Shown piece by piece: positions 1-7,531 of a stretch of 37,555 nt of DNA. Every line of letters begins with the position of its first letter. Position 1 is the first letter of the stretch. The DNA lies in NCBI GenBank assembly GCA_964597685.1, contig CAZQZC010000004.1, positions 1 through 37,555 of the forward strand, written 5' to 3'. Below the pieces are notes generated by a model that was not told the DNA's origin, did not search any database, and saw nothing but the letters and a program-made list of their open reading frames with translations. The DNA is from JBCBTJ01 sp964597685 (GTDB lineage: Bacteria > Pseudomonadota > Alphaproteobacteria > Caulobacterales > Hyphomonadaceae). The translations under genes were made by a program, and so were the position numbers.

Positions 1-227
<227 letters not shown>

Positions 228-233
228 GGACAG

Positions 234-401
234 GTGACCGGCCCGGACCGCAATACGTCGCTCGGCGAAGACCCGCCTGCAGACGGGCCTAGCAACATCA
301 TCCCTTTTCGGCGTCCGATCCCTGAACCGCGTTTCGATGTGGACTGGTTCTACGATGAAGAGGGATTCTTCACCGATTACATGGACGAGTTCGATTGGTG
401 A
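234..401 (+). CDS. Small acidic hypothetical protein (55 aa)
   Basis: A GTG-started ORF 6 bases after the lepA stop, ending at TGA 399-401. The product starts MTGPDRNTSLGEDPP and ends in a strongly acidic, aromatic tail (DVDWFYDEEGFF..YMDEFDW). Its middle holds a proline-rich IIPFRRPIPEPRF segment. No membrane helix or signal peptide is seen. I recognise no family. The close spacing to lepA suggests cotranscription, and the D/E/F/W-rich tail is not what random reading of GC-rich DNA usually gives. The start is uncertain because no strong Shine-Dalgarno sequence precedes the GTG. It may be a real small protein or a chance ORF. Confidence 0.45.
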   Translation: MTGPDRNTSLGEDPPADGPSNIIPFRRPIPEPRFDVDWFYDEEGFFTDYMDEFDW

Positions 402-472
402 CTGAACGACAACAAGCCGTTCGCCGCGCGATCACCGCGTTTGCGCCATGGTGGCGATCTACATTCCCTCTC

Positions 473-494
473 TCCGGGCGCCCATATGCCCGGA
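473..494. other. Perfect 7-bp stem-loop upstream of lolA
   Basis: TCCGGGC (473-479) and GCCCGGA (488-494) are perfect reverse complements around an 8-base loop. The structure sits between the small ORF and the lolA Shine-Dalgarno sequence (GGAGG, 505-509). No T run follows, so it is a weak candidate for a terminator. It could instead be an RNA-stability or leader element. Confidence 0.35.
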
Positions 495-516
495 TGTTCG
501 CCACGGAGGCCTGAAC

Positions 517-1194
517 GTGACCTTGACTGTCAACGCCTTGATCGGCGCGGCGATGATCGTCCTGACGCCCGCCGCGCTGCAGCTGAATGCGCAGCCGGCC
601 CCGATTCCAGAACCGCCCGTCGAAACCCTGACGCCGGCGCTGAGCGACGAAGACCGGGCCGGTATTGTCGCCGCAGCTGCGGACGCGCTGACCCGTGTTG
701 AATCGGCACGGGGCCGGTTTCTTCAGACCGCGCCCGATTTCAGTGTCACCGAGGGCGACTTCGCCCTTCGCCGCCCAGGCCGCGTGCGCTTCGAATATGA
801 CGACCCGACGCCGATCCTGATCATCGCAGACGGGGCCACCGTAGCGATTGAGGACCGTGATCTGGAGACGCTTGACCGCGTACCGCTGTCGGCGACGCCG
901 CTAAATCTTGTCCTCGACGACGAAATCGACTTCGAGACGGAGGCCGAGGTCACGAACGTCCGGCGGCAATCCGACTATACGGCGATCTCGATCCAGGACC
1001 GCACCGGCGAGGCCGAGGGCGAGTTGACGCTCTTTTTCGATACAGCGACCTACGACCTGCTTGCCTGGGCGACGGTCGATCCGTCGGGCAACCGAACCAT
1101 TGTCGAGCTAAAGGACGTTGAAACAAATGTGCGGATTTCTCCGCGTGCGTTTCGAATCGAGGACCCCGAGGACGAAGACGAGCGGCGGCGCTGA
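517..1194 (+). CDS. lolA: Outer-membrane lipoprotein carrier protein LolA
   Basis: LolA is the periplasmic chaperone that takes lipoproteins from the LolCDE exporter to the outer membrane. I place the start at GTG 517 because GGAGG (505-509) lies 7 bases upstream and the protein then opens with a hydrophobic signal-like segment (NALIGAAMIVLTPAALQLNAQ). An in-frame ATG at 448 would add 23 residues with no ribosome site and no signal character. The mature part has the LolA pattern: a helix with RVESARGRFLQTAPDF, then GDFALRRPGRVRFEYDDPTP, ILIIADGATVAIED, and later LTLFFDTATYDLLAW. The length (225 aa) suits the family. The C-terminus is highly charged (EDPEDEDERRR), longer than usual. xthA follows, the order common in alphaproteobacteria. 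Confidence 0.88.
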   Translation: MTLTVNALIGAAMIVLTPAALQLNAQPAPIPEPPVETLTPALSDEDRAGIVAAAADALTRVESARGRFLQTAPDFSVTEGDFALRRPGRVRFEYDDPTPILIIADGATVAIEDRDLETLDRVPLSATPLNLVLDDEIDFETEAEVTNVRRQSDYTAISIQDRTGEAEGELTLFFDTATYDLLAWATVDPSGNRTIVELKDVETNVRISPRAFRIEDPEDEDERRR

Positions 1195-1466
1195 AACATT
1201 CCACAATAAATGACAACAGATTAACGCAGCTGTGACTTGAAAACCGAACGAACAGTGACAAATTCGCAACTGTAGACCGAACGACTCCAAAGCAGCGTTT
1301 CCCCCCGCTCAGGCCGTTCGACGGAGCAAAGGCCGGACCCCTTCCCCTCCCGGCCTCGCAGTCTACAAGCCTGGCGCGCCTGGACTTCCCCCCCCCCGCT
1401 GTCCGGGCGCGTTTGCACTTGAGAGGCGTTGTTTGACCCGCAACGAAAACCGGCGATAACGCTCAC
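1195..1466. other. lolA-xthA intergenic region with a C10 tract and a stem-loop
   Basis: These 272 bases hold no convincing gene. A 7-bp inverted repeat (AGGCCGG 1330-1336, CCGGCCT 1350-1356) encloses a pyrimidine-rich loop. A run of ten C residues lies at 1388-1397, the longest homopolymer in the window outside the N run. The promoter-like element for xthA is at the right end. The leftmost part (1195-1260) is AT-richer than its surroundings and could hold a regulatory site. Nothing there is recognisable. Confidence 0.5.
1433..1460 (+). promoter_or_regulatory. Putative sigma70-type promoter of xthA
   Basis: TTGACC (1433-1438) and GATAAC (1455-1460) are separated by 16 bases. Six bases after the -10-like hexamer comes the xthA ATG at 1467. 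A start point at the usual distance would fall on or beside that ATG, so the mRNA would be leaderless. This agrees with the lack of a Shine-Dalgarno sequence before xthA. It was found by eye only. Confidence 0.5.
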
Positions 1467-2276
1467 ATGTCGCGTTTGAAGCTCGTCACCTGGAACATCA
1501 ATTCAGTTCGTCTGCGGGCGGCCAACGTCGCCGCCTTTATCGCGGCCGAGCAGCCCGATATTGTTTGCCTCCAGGAGACCAAGTGCCGCGACGGGGAGTT
1601 TCCGACGCGCGCATTTGAGGAGGCGGGTTTGCCGCACTTGGCGGTTCGGGGCCAAGGCGGGGGCCACCACGGCGTCGCCATCGCTTCGCGCTTGCCGATC
1701 GAGGAAGTCGCGCCGCCGGACCTCTGCCGGGAGGGTCATGCCCGGATCGTCGCCGTCCGCGTGGACGGCTATGAGGTCCATAATATCTACCTGCCGGCCG
1801 GAGGCGATGTGCCCGATCCCGCCGCGAATCCGAAATTCGACCACAAGCTCGATTTCGTTGATCGGCTTGGAAACGCCTATACGGATCTCAAGGGCGCGGG
1901 CCCGCCGCGTCTACTCGTCGGCGACCTCAATATCGCGCCGCACCCGAGCGATGTTTGGTCGCATAAGCAGCTTCTGAAGGTCGTCTCCCATACGCCGGTC
2001 GAGACGGAGGGTTTGGAACGGGCGCGTGAGGCTGCAGGATTTCACGATGTGGCCCGGCTCGCGGTGCCCGACGATCAGCGTCTTTATACGTGGTGGAGTT
2101 ACCGTTCGCCGAATTGGGCGGCCTCGAATCGCGGGCGCCGGCTTGATCATATCTGGGCGGACGACCGCGTCCGCGGAGGCGTCGATCTGAGCAGTTTCAA
2201 GATCCATCTGGCGTGGCGCGGGGGGGAGAAGCCCTCCGACCACGCGCCGGTCTCGATTGAGATTGGGACGCCTTAA
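1467..2276 (+). CDS. xthA: Exodeoxyribonuclease III
   Basis: Exonuclease III / AP endonuclease of base excision repair, 269 aa, the normal length. Family residues are all visible: N10 in TWNINSVRLR, E37 in CLQETK, Y108 in NIYLPAG, D153 and N155 in VGDLNIAP, W210 in the TWWSYR segment, and the catalytic pair D258-H259 in SDHAPV. The RLDHIW stretch (225-230) is also typical. The enzyme cleaves 5' of abasic sites with Mg2+ and removes 3' blocking groups. The ATG at 1467 immediately precedes the conserved SRLKLVTWN start and has no clear Shine-Dalgarno sequence, consistent with the promoter placed directly upstream. lolA lies upstream. Confidence 0.96.
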   Translation: MSRLKLVTWNINSVRLRAANVAAFIAAEQPDIVCLQETKCRDGEFPTRAFEEAGLPHLAVRGQGGGHHGVAIASRLPIEEVAPPDLCREGHARIVAVRVDGYEVHNIYLPAGGDVPDPAANPKFDHKLDFVDRLGNAYTDLKGAGPPRLLVGDLNIAPHPSDVWSHKQLLKVVSHTPVETEGLERAREAAGFHDVARLAVPDDQRLYTWWSYRSPNWAASNRGRRLDHIWADDRVRGGVDLSSFKIHLAWRGGEKPSDHAPVSIEIGTP

Positions 2277-2291
2277 TTGTCCTCGCCTCTG

Positions 2292-2366
2292 TCCTGTCGC
2301 GGCCACGCTAAGGCCCGATCCAGGCGACAGGAACAGACGCTCCGTCAATGATCTAATCGGAGCGTT
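2292..2366 (+). promoter_or_regulatory. creD leader with two tandem stem-loops, the second masking the ribosome site
   Basis: The first inverted repeat has a perfect 9-bp stem, TCCTGTCGC (2292-2300) with GCGACAGGA (2324-2332). The second has a perfect 8-bp stem, ACGCTCCG (2337-2344) with CGGAGCGT (2358-2365), extendable by one G-U pair. The GGAG in the second right arm (2359-2362) is the only Shine-Dalgarno candidate for the creD ATG at 2370, seven bases on. Folding would therefore hide it. The first hairpin could also act at the xthA 3' end. No T run follows either stem. Confidence 0.45.
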
Positions 2367-2369
2367 CCC

Positions 2370-3773
2370 ATGTCGGACTCCCCATCGACGCCGCCCCCCA
2401 GAGGCGCGTCAACACTTGCCAGCCTGGTGCCGCAGCGATCCGCAGGCCTGAAGCTGATTCTCGTCTGCGCGCTGGCGTTGCTCATGTCGATCCCGGCGCT
2501 TTTTGTCTATGGCGTTGTCTATGAGCGGGCGACCCGCGCCGAACAGGCTGTCGCCGACGTCAGTCAAAGGTCCGGGGGCGCGCAATCGGTCCTGGGGCCG
2601 GTGCTGACAGTGCCCTATTCTCGCGCGCCCAACCCCAAAAAGCCCGACGACATCATTTACGGCCTGGCCGTCGCATACGCCGAAGACGGCGCGGCGACAG
2701 CAGATATCCACGTCGAAGAGCGCAAGCGGGGCATCTATGTCGTGCCCGTCTTCGACGCAAAGATCGACTTTGCGGCTACGTTCAATCCAGCCGATCTGCG
2801 CGCCGCCATCCCCAAGGACGCCACACCGCTTTGGGCCGACGCGCGCGTCTTTTTGGGCGTCAGCGATACGCGCGGGGTAAAGGAGGCGATCACGGCGACC
2901 GTAAACGGCCGGCCGATCCCACTGGAGCCAGCGGTGCGCCGCTCAACCAGCGCCGACGGCTACAACCCCGTGCCCGAAGCTGGCGTCAACCTGGCCGCCG
3001 GGCGTATTTCGGGTTTGGAGACCAGCGAGACGCCAATCCAGATCGCAGCTGCCCTGCGTTTGACCGGCGCCGATCGATTATCTTTCGGTCCGTTCGCGCG
3101 TGACACGCGGGTCTCGATGACGAGCGATTGGGCCGATCCGAGCTTTGTGGGTGGCGTTCTGCCGGATCGCCGCGTTGTCGGCGGTCCTGACGCGCCGGGA
3201 TTCGAAGCTGAGTGGCGCGTCCCCTACCTCGCCCGCGGCATTCCGGGCGCCGGGCGGAACCTGTCTCTCTATGAGGTCACGAATTGGAACAACCGCGATA
3301 TGGCGGTGCGCTTTATAAACACGGCCAGCCCGTACCAAAGCGTCCAGCGAGCGTTGAAGTATGGCGTGATGTTCATCGGGTTTGTTTTCCTCGCCTACTT
3401 CCTGTTCGAGATCGCCAGTCGATTACGCGCCCATCCGGCGCAATACGTCCTCGTTGGATTGGCGCAGGCGATCTTCTATCTTCTATTGCTGGCCTTCGCC
3501 GAAAGGTTTGGCTTCGATATCGCCTTTGCGGCGGCCGCCGGGATGATCGTCTGTCTCACAGCGCTTTATGCCGTCTCCGTCTTCCGATCTTTAGGCTACG
3601 GCTTGAAGGCTTTTGGCGTGTTATCGGCGCTCTACGGTTTGATGTATCTCTTGATGCGGGCTGAAGACCAGGCGTTGCTTGCCGGCGCCCTGGCGAGCTT
3701 TGCCGCGATAGCGCTCACCATGTGGATGACCCGCCGGGTCGACTGGTATGGCGGACACGCCGTCGCCGCCTGA
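2370..3773 (+). CDS. creD: CreD-family inner-membrane protein
   Basis: CreD (cell envelope integrity / inner membrane resistance protein), 467 aa, close to the usual length. It has an N-terminal membrane helix (about 27-50) followed by the signature VYERATRAEQAVADVS and SVLGPVLTVPY. A large periplasmic domain runs from about 60 to 325 and contains TRGVKEAI and the LSFGPFARDTRVSMTSDW stretch. Four or more membrane helices then run from about 330 to 458. In E. coli CreD is controlled by the CreBC two-component system and affects colicin tolerance and envelope stress; no creBC is seen here. Translation may be limited by the hairpin over its GGAG site. The gene ends tail to tail with the acyltransferase, 20 bases apart. 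Confidence 0.88.
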   Translation: MSDSPSTPPPRGASTLASLVPQRSAGLKLILVCALALLMSIPALFVYGVVYERATRAEQAVADVSQRSGGAQSVLGPVLTVPYSRAPNPKKPDDIIYGLAVAYAEDGAATADIHVEERKRGIYVVPVFDAKIDFAATFNPADLRAAIPKDATPLWADARVFLGVSDTRGVKEAITATVNGRPIPLEPAVRRSTSADGYNPVPEAGVNLAAGRISGLETSETPIQIAAALRLTGADRLSFGPFARDTRVSMTSDWADPSFVGGVLPDRRVVGGPDAPGFEAEWRVPYLARGIPGAGRNLSLYEVTNWNNRDMAVRFINTASPYQSVQRALKYGVMFIGFVFLAYFLFEIASRLRAHPAQYVLVGLAQAIFYLLLLAFAERFGFDIAFAAAAGMIVCLTALYAVSVFRSLGYGLKAFGVLSALYGLMYLLMRAEDQALLAGALASFAAIALTMWMTRRVDWYGGHAVAA

Positions 3774-3793
3774 TGAGAGCCAGCCTAAGGCCT

Positions 3794-4693
3794 TTAGACA
3801 GTCGGATCGAATTCCCGGTCCGGGTTCATTTGGAGGTCGTAGGCTACATGGTCCTTAAGACGGCGGGTCAACTCGATCGGATCGCCCTGTAACGCATCGG
3901 GGGCGATCATCGGTCCGAAGGCCATCTCAAACTTGGCCCGCCGTTTGTTCAGGAGTTCGTGGAACAGCGTAATGTCCCGAAGCTCCCCGTTCAGACGCGA
4001 GAACGCGTAATAAAGCCACGAATTGCGCGCCGTGACATGCAACGGAAGGATCGGCGCTTTTTGTTTTCGCGCCAGGCCGATGACAGTGGAGAACCAATCC
4101 TGCTCGATAAGCTGGCCGTCGACCCGCTTGGCCAGTTTTCCGGACGGAAAAATCACGACGCACTTCTCCGCTGCGAACGCCTCGCCCGCGCGGCGCAGCG
4201 TCTCGCGTGTTTTCGCCGGGGTGCGCTTCGACATGACCCATTCGACCGGGATGACAACGTCTTCAAACCGCGGATTGACGCGAATCGCATCGGCGTTTGC
4301 GAAAAACACGACATCGTCCCGGACTCGGGTAAGGGCGTCCCAAACCGCGGCGCCGTCCGCCAGGCCGGTTGGGTGATTCGCGGCGATGACGACACGTCCT
4401 TCCTTGGGAAGACGTTCTATTCGATCGAGCGTGAGACGGAAATCCAGCGCGCTTTTCAGGTAGTCGAACGAGTCGGAACCCGAAAGTTGCATCAGGTCGT
4501 CGGCCATGCGCCGGGCTTTCGCATAGCCCAGCAAATTGTAGAGCATGGGTCGCGTGATCGGCCACGTCCAATGTTCAGCAAACGACGGACAGCGCTCCTC
4601 GATCAGGACGTCGACGATATGCGCGTCGCGCGTCTCAGTCGGAAGAAACGCCGACAAGCGCCCTTGGGCGGCTGCAATCGGTTTGTCTGTCAT
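3794..4693 (-). CDS. PlsC/hemolysin-type lysophospholipid acyltransferase family protein
   Basis: A 299-aa protein of the glycerol-3-phosphate/lysophosphatidate acyltransferase superfamily. Motif I is ANHPTGLADG (N106, H107, D113), with five rather than the classical four residues between His and Asp. Motif III is IFPSGKLAKR (181-190) in place of the usual FPEG. A late proline-rich ILPLHV stretch matches motif IV. Such enzymes move acyl groups to lysophospholipids, or to lyso-ornithine lipid for OlsA-like members; which substrate applies here cannot be told. I chose ATG 4693 (MTDKPIAAAQ); the frame stays open to an ATG at 4750, whose 19 extra residues look unlike a conserved N-terminus. It is divergent from the receiver gene. 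Confidence 0.75.
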   Translation of the reverse strand: MTDKPIAAAQGRLSAFLPTETRDAHIVDVLIEERCPSFAEHWTWPITRPMLYNLLGYAKARRMADDLMQLSGSDSFDYLKSALDFRLTLDRIERLPKEGRVVIAANHPTGLADGAAVWDALTRVRDDVVFFANADAIRVNPRFEDVVIPVEWVMSKRTPAKTRETLRRAGEAFAAEKCVVIFPSGKLAKRVDGQLIEQDWFSTVIGLARKQKAPILPLHVTARNSWLYYAFSRLNGELRDITLFHELLNKRRAKFEMAFGPMIAPDALQGDPIELTRRLKDHVAYDLQMNPDREFDPTV

Positions 4694-4909
4694 GAATCGG
4701 CCCGCAAGCCGGCCCCGAGAAAAGCAATCATACCGGATAGCGTAGCACACATAAGTCGTGAGCCTGCAATGTCTTTGCCATCAGCGTCGAAAAAGCGCAT
4801 TCGTAAACCTTCCGGTCATTCCTCCTTTACCAAGCCGCAAGACGCGTCGGCCATTGTCGCTGCAACAGAGTCGGGGCGGCGGGCCGCCCACAGCGCCAGG
4901 GTAAAGCGT

Positions 4910-5353
4910 ATGAAAGTCTTGTGGGTCGAGGACCATGAACCGGTGCGGGAGATGCTCGCGATCGCTGCGGACAAGGCGGCGCGCAGTCGCGTTCCCGTCG
5001 ATCTGGTGCTTGCTGGCACGCTTTTGGAGGCTGAGACGCGGATGCGGCTCGAGCGGTTTGATCTCGTCGTGCTCGATCTCATCTTGCCCGACAGCATGGA
5101 CGGCGAGATGACCATAGCCCGCGCGGCGAATATGGGCCGCCATCGTCTGGCGGTGGTGTCGGCCTCTGAGAACCGCGACGACGCTGTCGACAACGCCGTT
5201 CGCTGCGGGTGCAACATCGCCCCGGCCGCAGTGCACAAGGCCGCGGCCCCCTTTCACCGTTTCATCCAACGCCCGGAAAGCTTTCTCGACTTCCTGCTCG
5301 ACCTCATGCCGTCCGAGGCGGACGCGACAAAGCCGAGACGGCGCGCGGCTTAA
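4910..5353 (+). CDS. Stand-alone response-regulator receiver protein
   Basis: A single CheY-like receiver domain of 147 aa starting MKVLWVEDHEPV. Visible phosphorylation residues are the acidic pair E7-D8, the acceptor D56 in VVLDLILPD, S84 in VVSAS (switch Thr/Ser position) and K110 in the VHKAAAP loop. No output domain follows, only a short basic tail (KPRRRAA). It is therefore likely a phospho-relay or protein-protein output element. No histidine kinase is nearby. The ATG at 4910 puts the first beta strand right at the N-terminus, as expected, with CAGGG about 9 bases before it. An in-frame ATG at 4769 would add 47 basic, low-complexity residues and cannot be excluded. A G/C-only 6-bp stem-loop lies at 4874-4889. 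Confidence 0.8.
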   Translation: MKVLWVEDHEPVREMLAIAADKAARSRVPVDLVLAGTLLEAETRMRLERFDLVVLDLILPDSMDGEMTIARAANMGRHRLAVVSASENRDDAVDNAVRCGCNIAPAAVHKAAAPFHRFIQRPESFLDFLLDLMPSEADATKPRRRAA

Positions 5354-5417
5354 GTCTTGCGCCCACCGCCTAAGGCTATAGGCGTTATGGCGTCATCAGG
5401 GCGGAGCTGGCCGGGGC

Positions 5418-6032
5418 ATGGAAGAGCTGCTGGAACATCCTGCAACAACAGGGCTGATCTTGGCGAACATCGTCGCCAGCATCGCTGCGTTCCAGAATCG
5501 GACGTTCCTGGAACAAAACCTCTTCGTCGTCGGGCCGATCCTGCGGCGCGCCGAATACCATCGGTTGGTGACCAGCGGTTTTCTCCATGGCGGCTTCGGC
5601 CATTTGGCGGTGAACCTGATCACGCTGTTCTATTTCGGTCCGTATCTCGAAGGTCGCCTCGGGCTGGGCTTGTATCTGCTTGTCTACTTCGCGTCCTTGC
5701 TGGGCGGCAGCTTGTGGTCGCTGATGGAGCATCGTCGACAATTGAACTACGCGGCGCTTGGGGCGTCCGGGGCTATCTCCGGCGTCTTGATCTCGTTTTG
5801 CCTGTTTGAGCCCCTCGCCATGCTGGGCGTGTTTTTCATTATTCCGATGCCGGCGATCTTGTTTGCTGTGCTGTACATCGCCTTGAGCGCTTATCTTTCG
5901 ACGCTGCCGAGCCACGGCATCGGCCACGACGCCCACCTTGGCGGCGCGATTGTCGGCGGCGTTGTGACGGTCGTCGCTCGGCCGGACGCGTGGACGAGCT
6001 TTACCGATGCGCTGGCGCGCCTCTTCATCTGA
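5418..6032 (+). CDS. Rhomboid-family intramembrane serine protease
   Basis: A 204-aa protein with about six membrane helices. Rhomboid hallmarks are present: the helix-2 HGGFGHLAVN motif (H57, H62, N66), the catalytic Ser in GASGAISG (S117) and the catalytic His in HDAHLGGAIVG (H173). Rhomboids cut transmembrane segments of substrate proteins within the bilayer. No N-terminal soluble domain or extra C-terminal helix is seen, so it is the minimal bacterial form. Its TGA overlaps the ATG of zapE (TGATG), suggesting translational coupling. A 6-bp inverted repeat lies upstream (5367-5384). Confidence 0.9.
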   Translation: MEELLEHPATTGLILANIVASIAAFQNRTFLEQNLFVVGPILRRAEYHRLVTSGFLHGGFGHLAVNLITLFYFGPYLEGRLGLGLYLLVYFASLLGGSLWSLMEHRRQLNYAALGASGAISGVLISFCLFEPLAMLGVFFIIPMPAILFAVLYIALSAYLSTLPSHGIGHDAHLGGAIVGGVVTVVARPDAWTSFTDALARLFI

Positions 6033-7159
6033 TGGGCGCGGTGCTCGATGCATATAAAACGCGGATCGCGGACGGCCTGATCACGCCCGATCCCGCCCAA
6101 TCGGTTGCGGTGGAAAAACTTGACGGATTGGCGGCGGCGTTGGCCAACACCCGCCGCGGGCTTTTTTCGAAGCCCGAAGCGCCAAAGGGCCTCTATCTTT
6201 GGGGCGGCGTCGGGCGTGGCAAGTCGATGTTGATGGACCTTTTCTTTGCGGAGACGGAGGTTTCGGCCAAGCGCCGCGTCCACTTCCACGCTTTTATGTT
6301 GGAGATCCATGACTTTCTGGCCCACTGGCGGCGGTTGGATGCGGCGGGTCGGCGAAAGTCCCAATGGCGTGTCCGCGGCGCCGGCGACGACCCGATTGAA
6401 CCCGCCGCAGCGAAGGCCGCCAGCGAGGCGCGTCTCCTCTGCTTCGACGAGTTCCAAGTGACGCAAATCGCCGATGCGATGATCCTGAAGCGTCTTTTCG
6501 AAGGATTGTTCGCACGCGGGGTCACCGTCGTGGCCACATCGAACCGACACCCGAACGAGCTGTACAAGGACGGCGTGAACCGTCAGTTGTTCACGCCCTT
6601 TATCGATCTCCTCATTGAGCGGACCGAAGTGTTCGAACTCGTCGCGGCGAAGGACTACCGATTGGCGCGCCTGTCTGAAGCGCCAGTTTGGCATGCGCCG
6701 CTGGATGGCGAAGCTCAGATCGCGCTCGACGAGGCTTGGAGCCGGCTGACCGTTTGCGCGGCCCCGATGGCGGGTGAGCTACATGTTCAGGGCCGCGCTT
6801 TGCCAGTGCCCGCGTATTGCGGCGGCGTGGCGCGCTTCACCTTCGAAGAATTGTGCGCCCGCCCGCTCGGCCCTGCGGATTACCTGGAGATCGCGGCCTC
6901 GTTCCAGACGGTCATCCTCGACGCCATACCAATTCTGGGCCCTGAGAACCGAAACGAGGCGGCGCGGTTCGTGGCTTTGATCGACGCATTGTATGAGGCG
7001 AAGGTGAAATTGGTGGCGTCCGCAGCGGCTGAGCCAGACGCGCTCTATCCACGGGGCGACGGCAGCTTCGAGTTTCAGCGGACGGCCAGTCGGTTATATG
7101 AGATGCGGTCCGACGATTATCTCGGCGCAGAGCACGTCGCCGCATTTAAAGACGCATGA
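6032..7159 (+). CDS. zapE: Cell-division ATPase ZapE (AFG1 family)
   Basis: A 375-aa AFG1/ZapE-type P-loop ATPase. Walker A is GGVGRGKS (58-65) and Walker B is LLCFDEFQVT (D139-E140). A VVATSNRHPNELYKDG stretch gives the sensor region, and RFTFEELCARPLGPADYLEIA follows, as in the family. E. coli ZapE binds FtsZ and acts on the Z ring late in constriction; the mitochondrial relative AFG1 helps turn over inner-membrane proteins. The start is the ATG overlapping the rhomboid stop by one base (TGATG). The frame is open 14 codons further up, inside the rhomboid gene, which I discount. A stem-loop terminator follows within 10 bases. Confidence 0.92.
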   Translation: MGAVLDAYKTRIADGLITPDPAQSVAVEKLDGLAAALANTRRGLFSKPEAPKGLYLWGGVGRGKSMLMDLFFAETEVSAKRRVHFHAFMLEIHDFLAHWRRLDAAGRRKSQWRVRGAGDDPIEPAAAKAASEARLLCFDEFQVTQIADAMILKRLFEGLFARGVTVVATSNRHPNELYKDGVNRQLFTPFIDLLIERTEVFELVAAKDYRLARLSEAPVWHAPLDGEAQIALDEAWSRLTVCAAPMAGELHVQGRALPVPAYCGGVARFTFEELCARPLGPADYLEIAASFQTVILDAIPILGPENRNEAARFVALIDALYEAKVKLVASAAAEPDALYPRGDGSFEFQRTASRLYEMRSDDYLGAEHVAAFKDA

Positions 7160-7167
7160 AACGAGAA

Positions 7168-7192
7168 AGCCGCCCGAGGACGGACGGCTTTT
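7168..7192 (+). terminator. Stem-loop terminator between zapE and rpmE
   Basis: AGCCGCCCG (7168-7176) pairs with CGGACGGCT (7181-7189) with one mismatch around an AGGA loop, followed by TTTT. It stands 8 bases after the zapE stop. On the other strand the stem is followed by TTTCTCGTTT, so it may also end rpmE transcripts. Confidence 0.75.
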
Positions 7193-7218
7193 CAATTCGA
7201 TAAAGCTGCATATCGCGG

Positions 7219-7434
7219 CTACATGAAGCCCTTGAACTTGTCTTTGAACTTCGAAACGCGGCCACGGTCCATCGCGGTTTGCTGACCGCCGGTCCAAGCG
7301 GGATGGGTCGTGGGATCAATGTCGAGGACCAGGCGATCGCCCTCCTTGCCGTAGGTCGATCGGGTCTGGTACTCGGTGCCGTCGGTCATCACTACAGTGA
7401 TGAAATGATAATCGGGATGGCCTTCGGGTTTCAT
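7219..7434 (-). CDS. rpmE: 50S ribosomal protein L31, zinc-free form
   Basis: Ribosomal protein L31, 71 aa, starting MKPEGHPDYHF and containing TYGKEGDRLVLDIDPTTHPAWTGG, the L31 C-terminal consensus. All four cysteines of the zinc-binding form are absent, so this is the C-minus type. In many bacteria such forms support zinc-independent ribosomes; in alphaproteobacteria they are often the only L31. The ATG at 7434 has AGGA about 9 bases upstream. A longer in-frame reading would add 33 residues, including several Cys, that do not belong to L31. It is divergent from the ABC exporter. Confidence 0.93.
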   Translation of the reverse strand: MKPEGHPDYHFITVVMTDGTEYQTRSTYGKEGDRLVLDIDPTTHPAWTGGQQTAMDRGRVSKFKDKFKGFM

Positions 7435-7531
7435 CACATCAATCCTAAATTCGGGTGGCGCGTTTCCCCGCGCCCAAAACAGAAGACGCGCGCATACCGG
7501 AAAGAGACCATGGACGCAAGAGATGGTCGTC

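Noticed and set aside
1195..1466. A protein-coding gene on either strand between lolA and xthA
   Set aside because: Minus-strand frames here have no ribosome site, carry shadow-type composition and run into lolA.
3959..4909. An upstream extension of the receiver protein by about 317 residues
   Set aside because: This part is antisense to the acyltransferase gene. The receiver fold starts at 4910 and no ribosome site supports a start further up than 4769.
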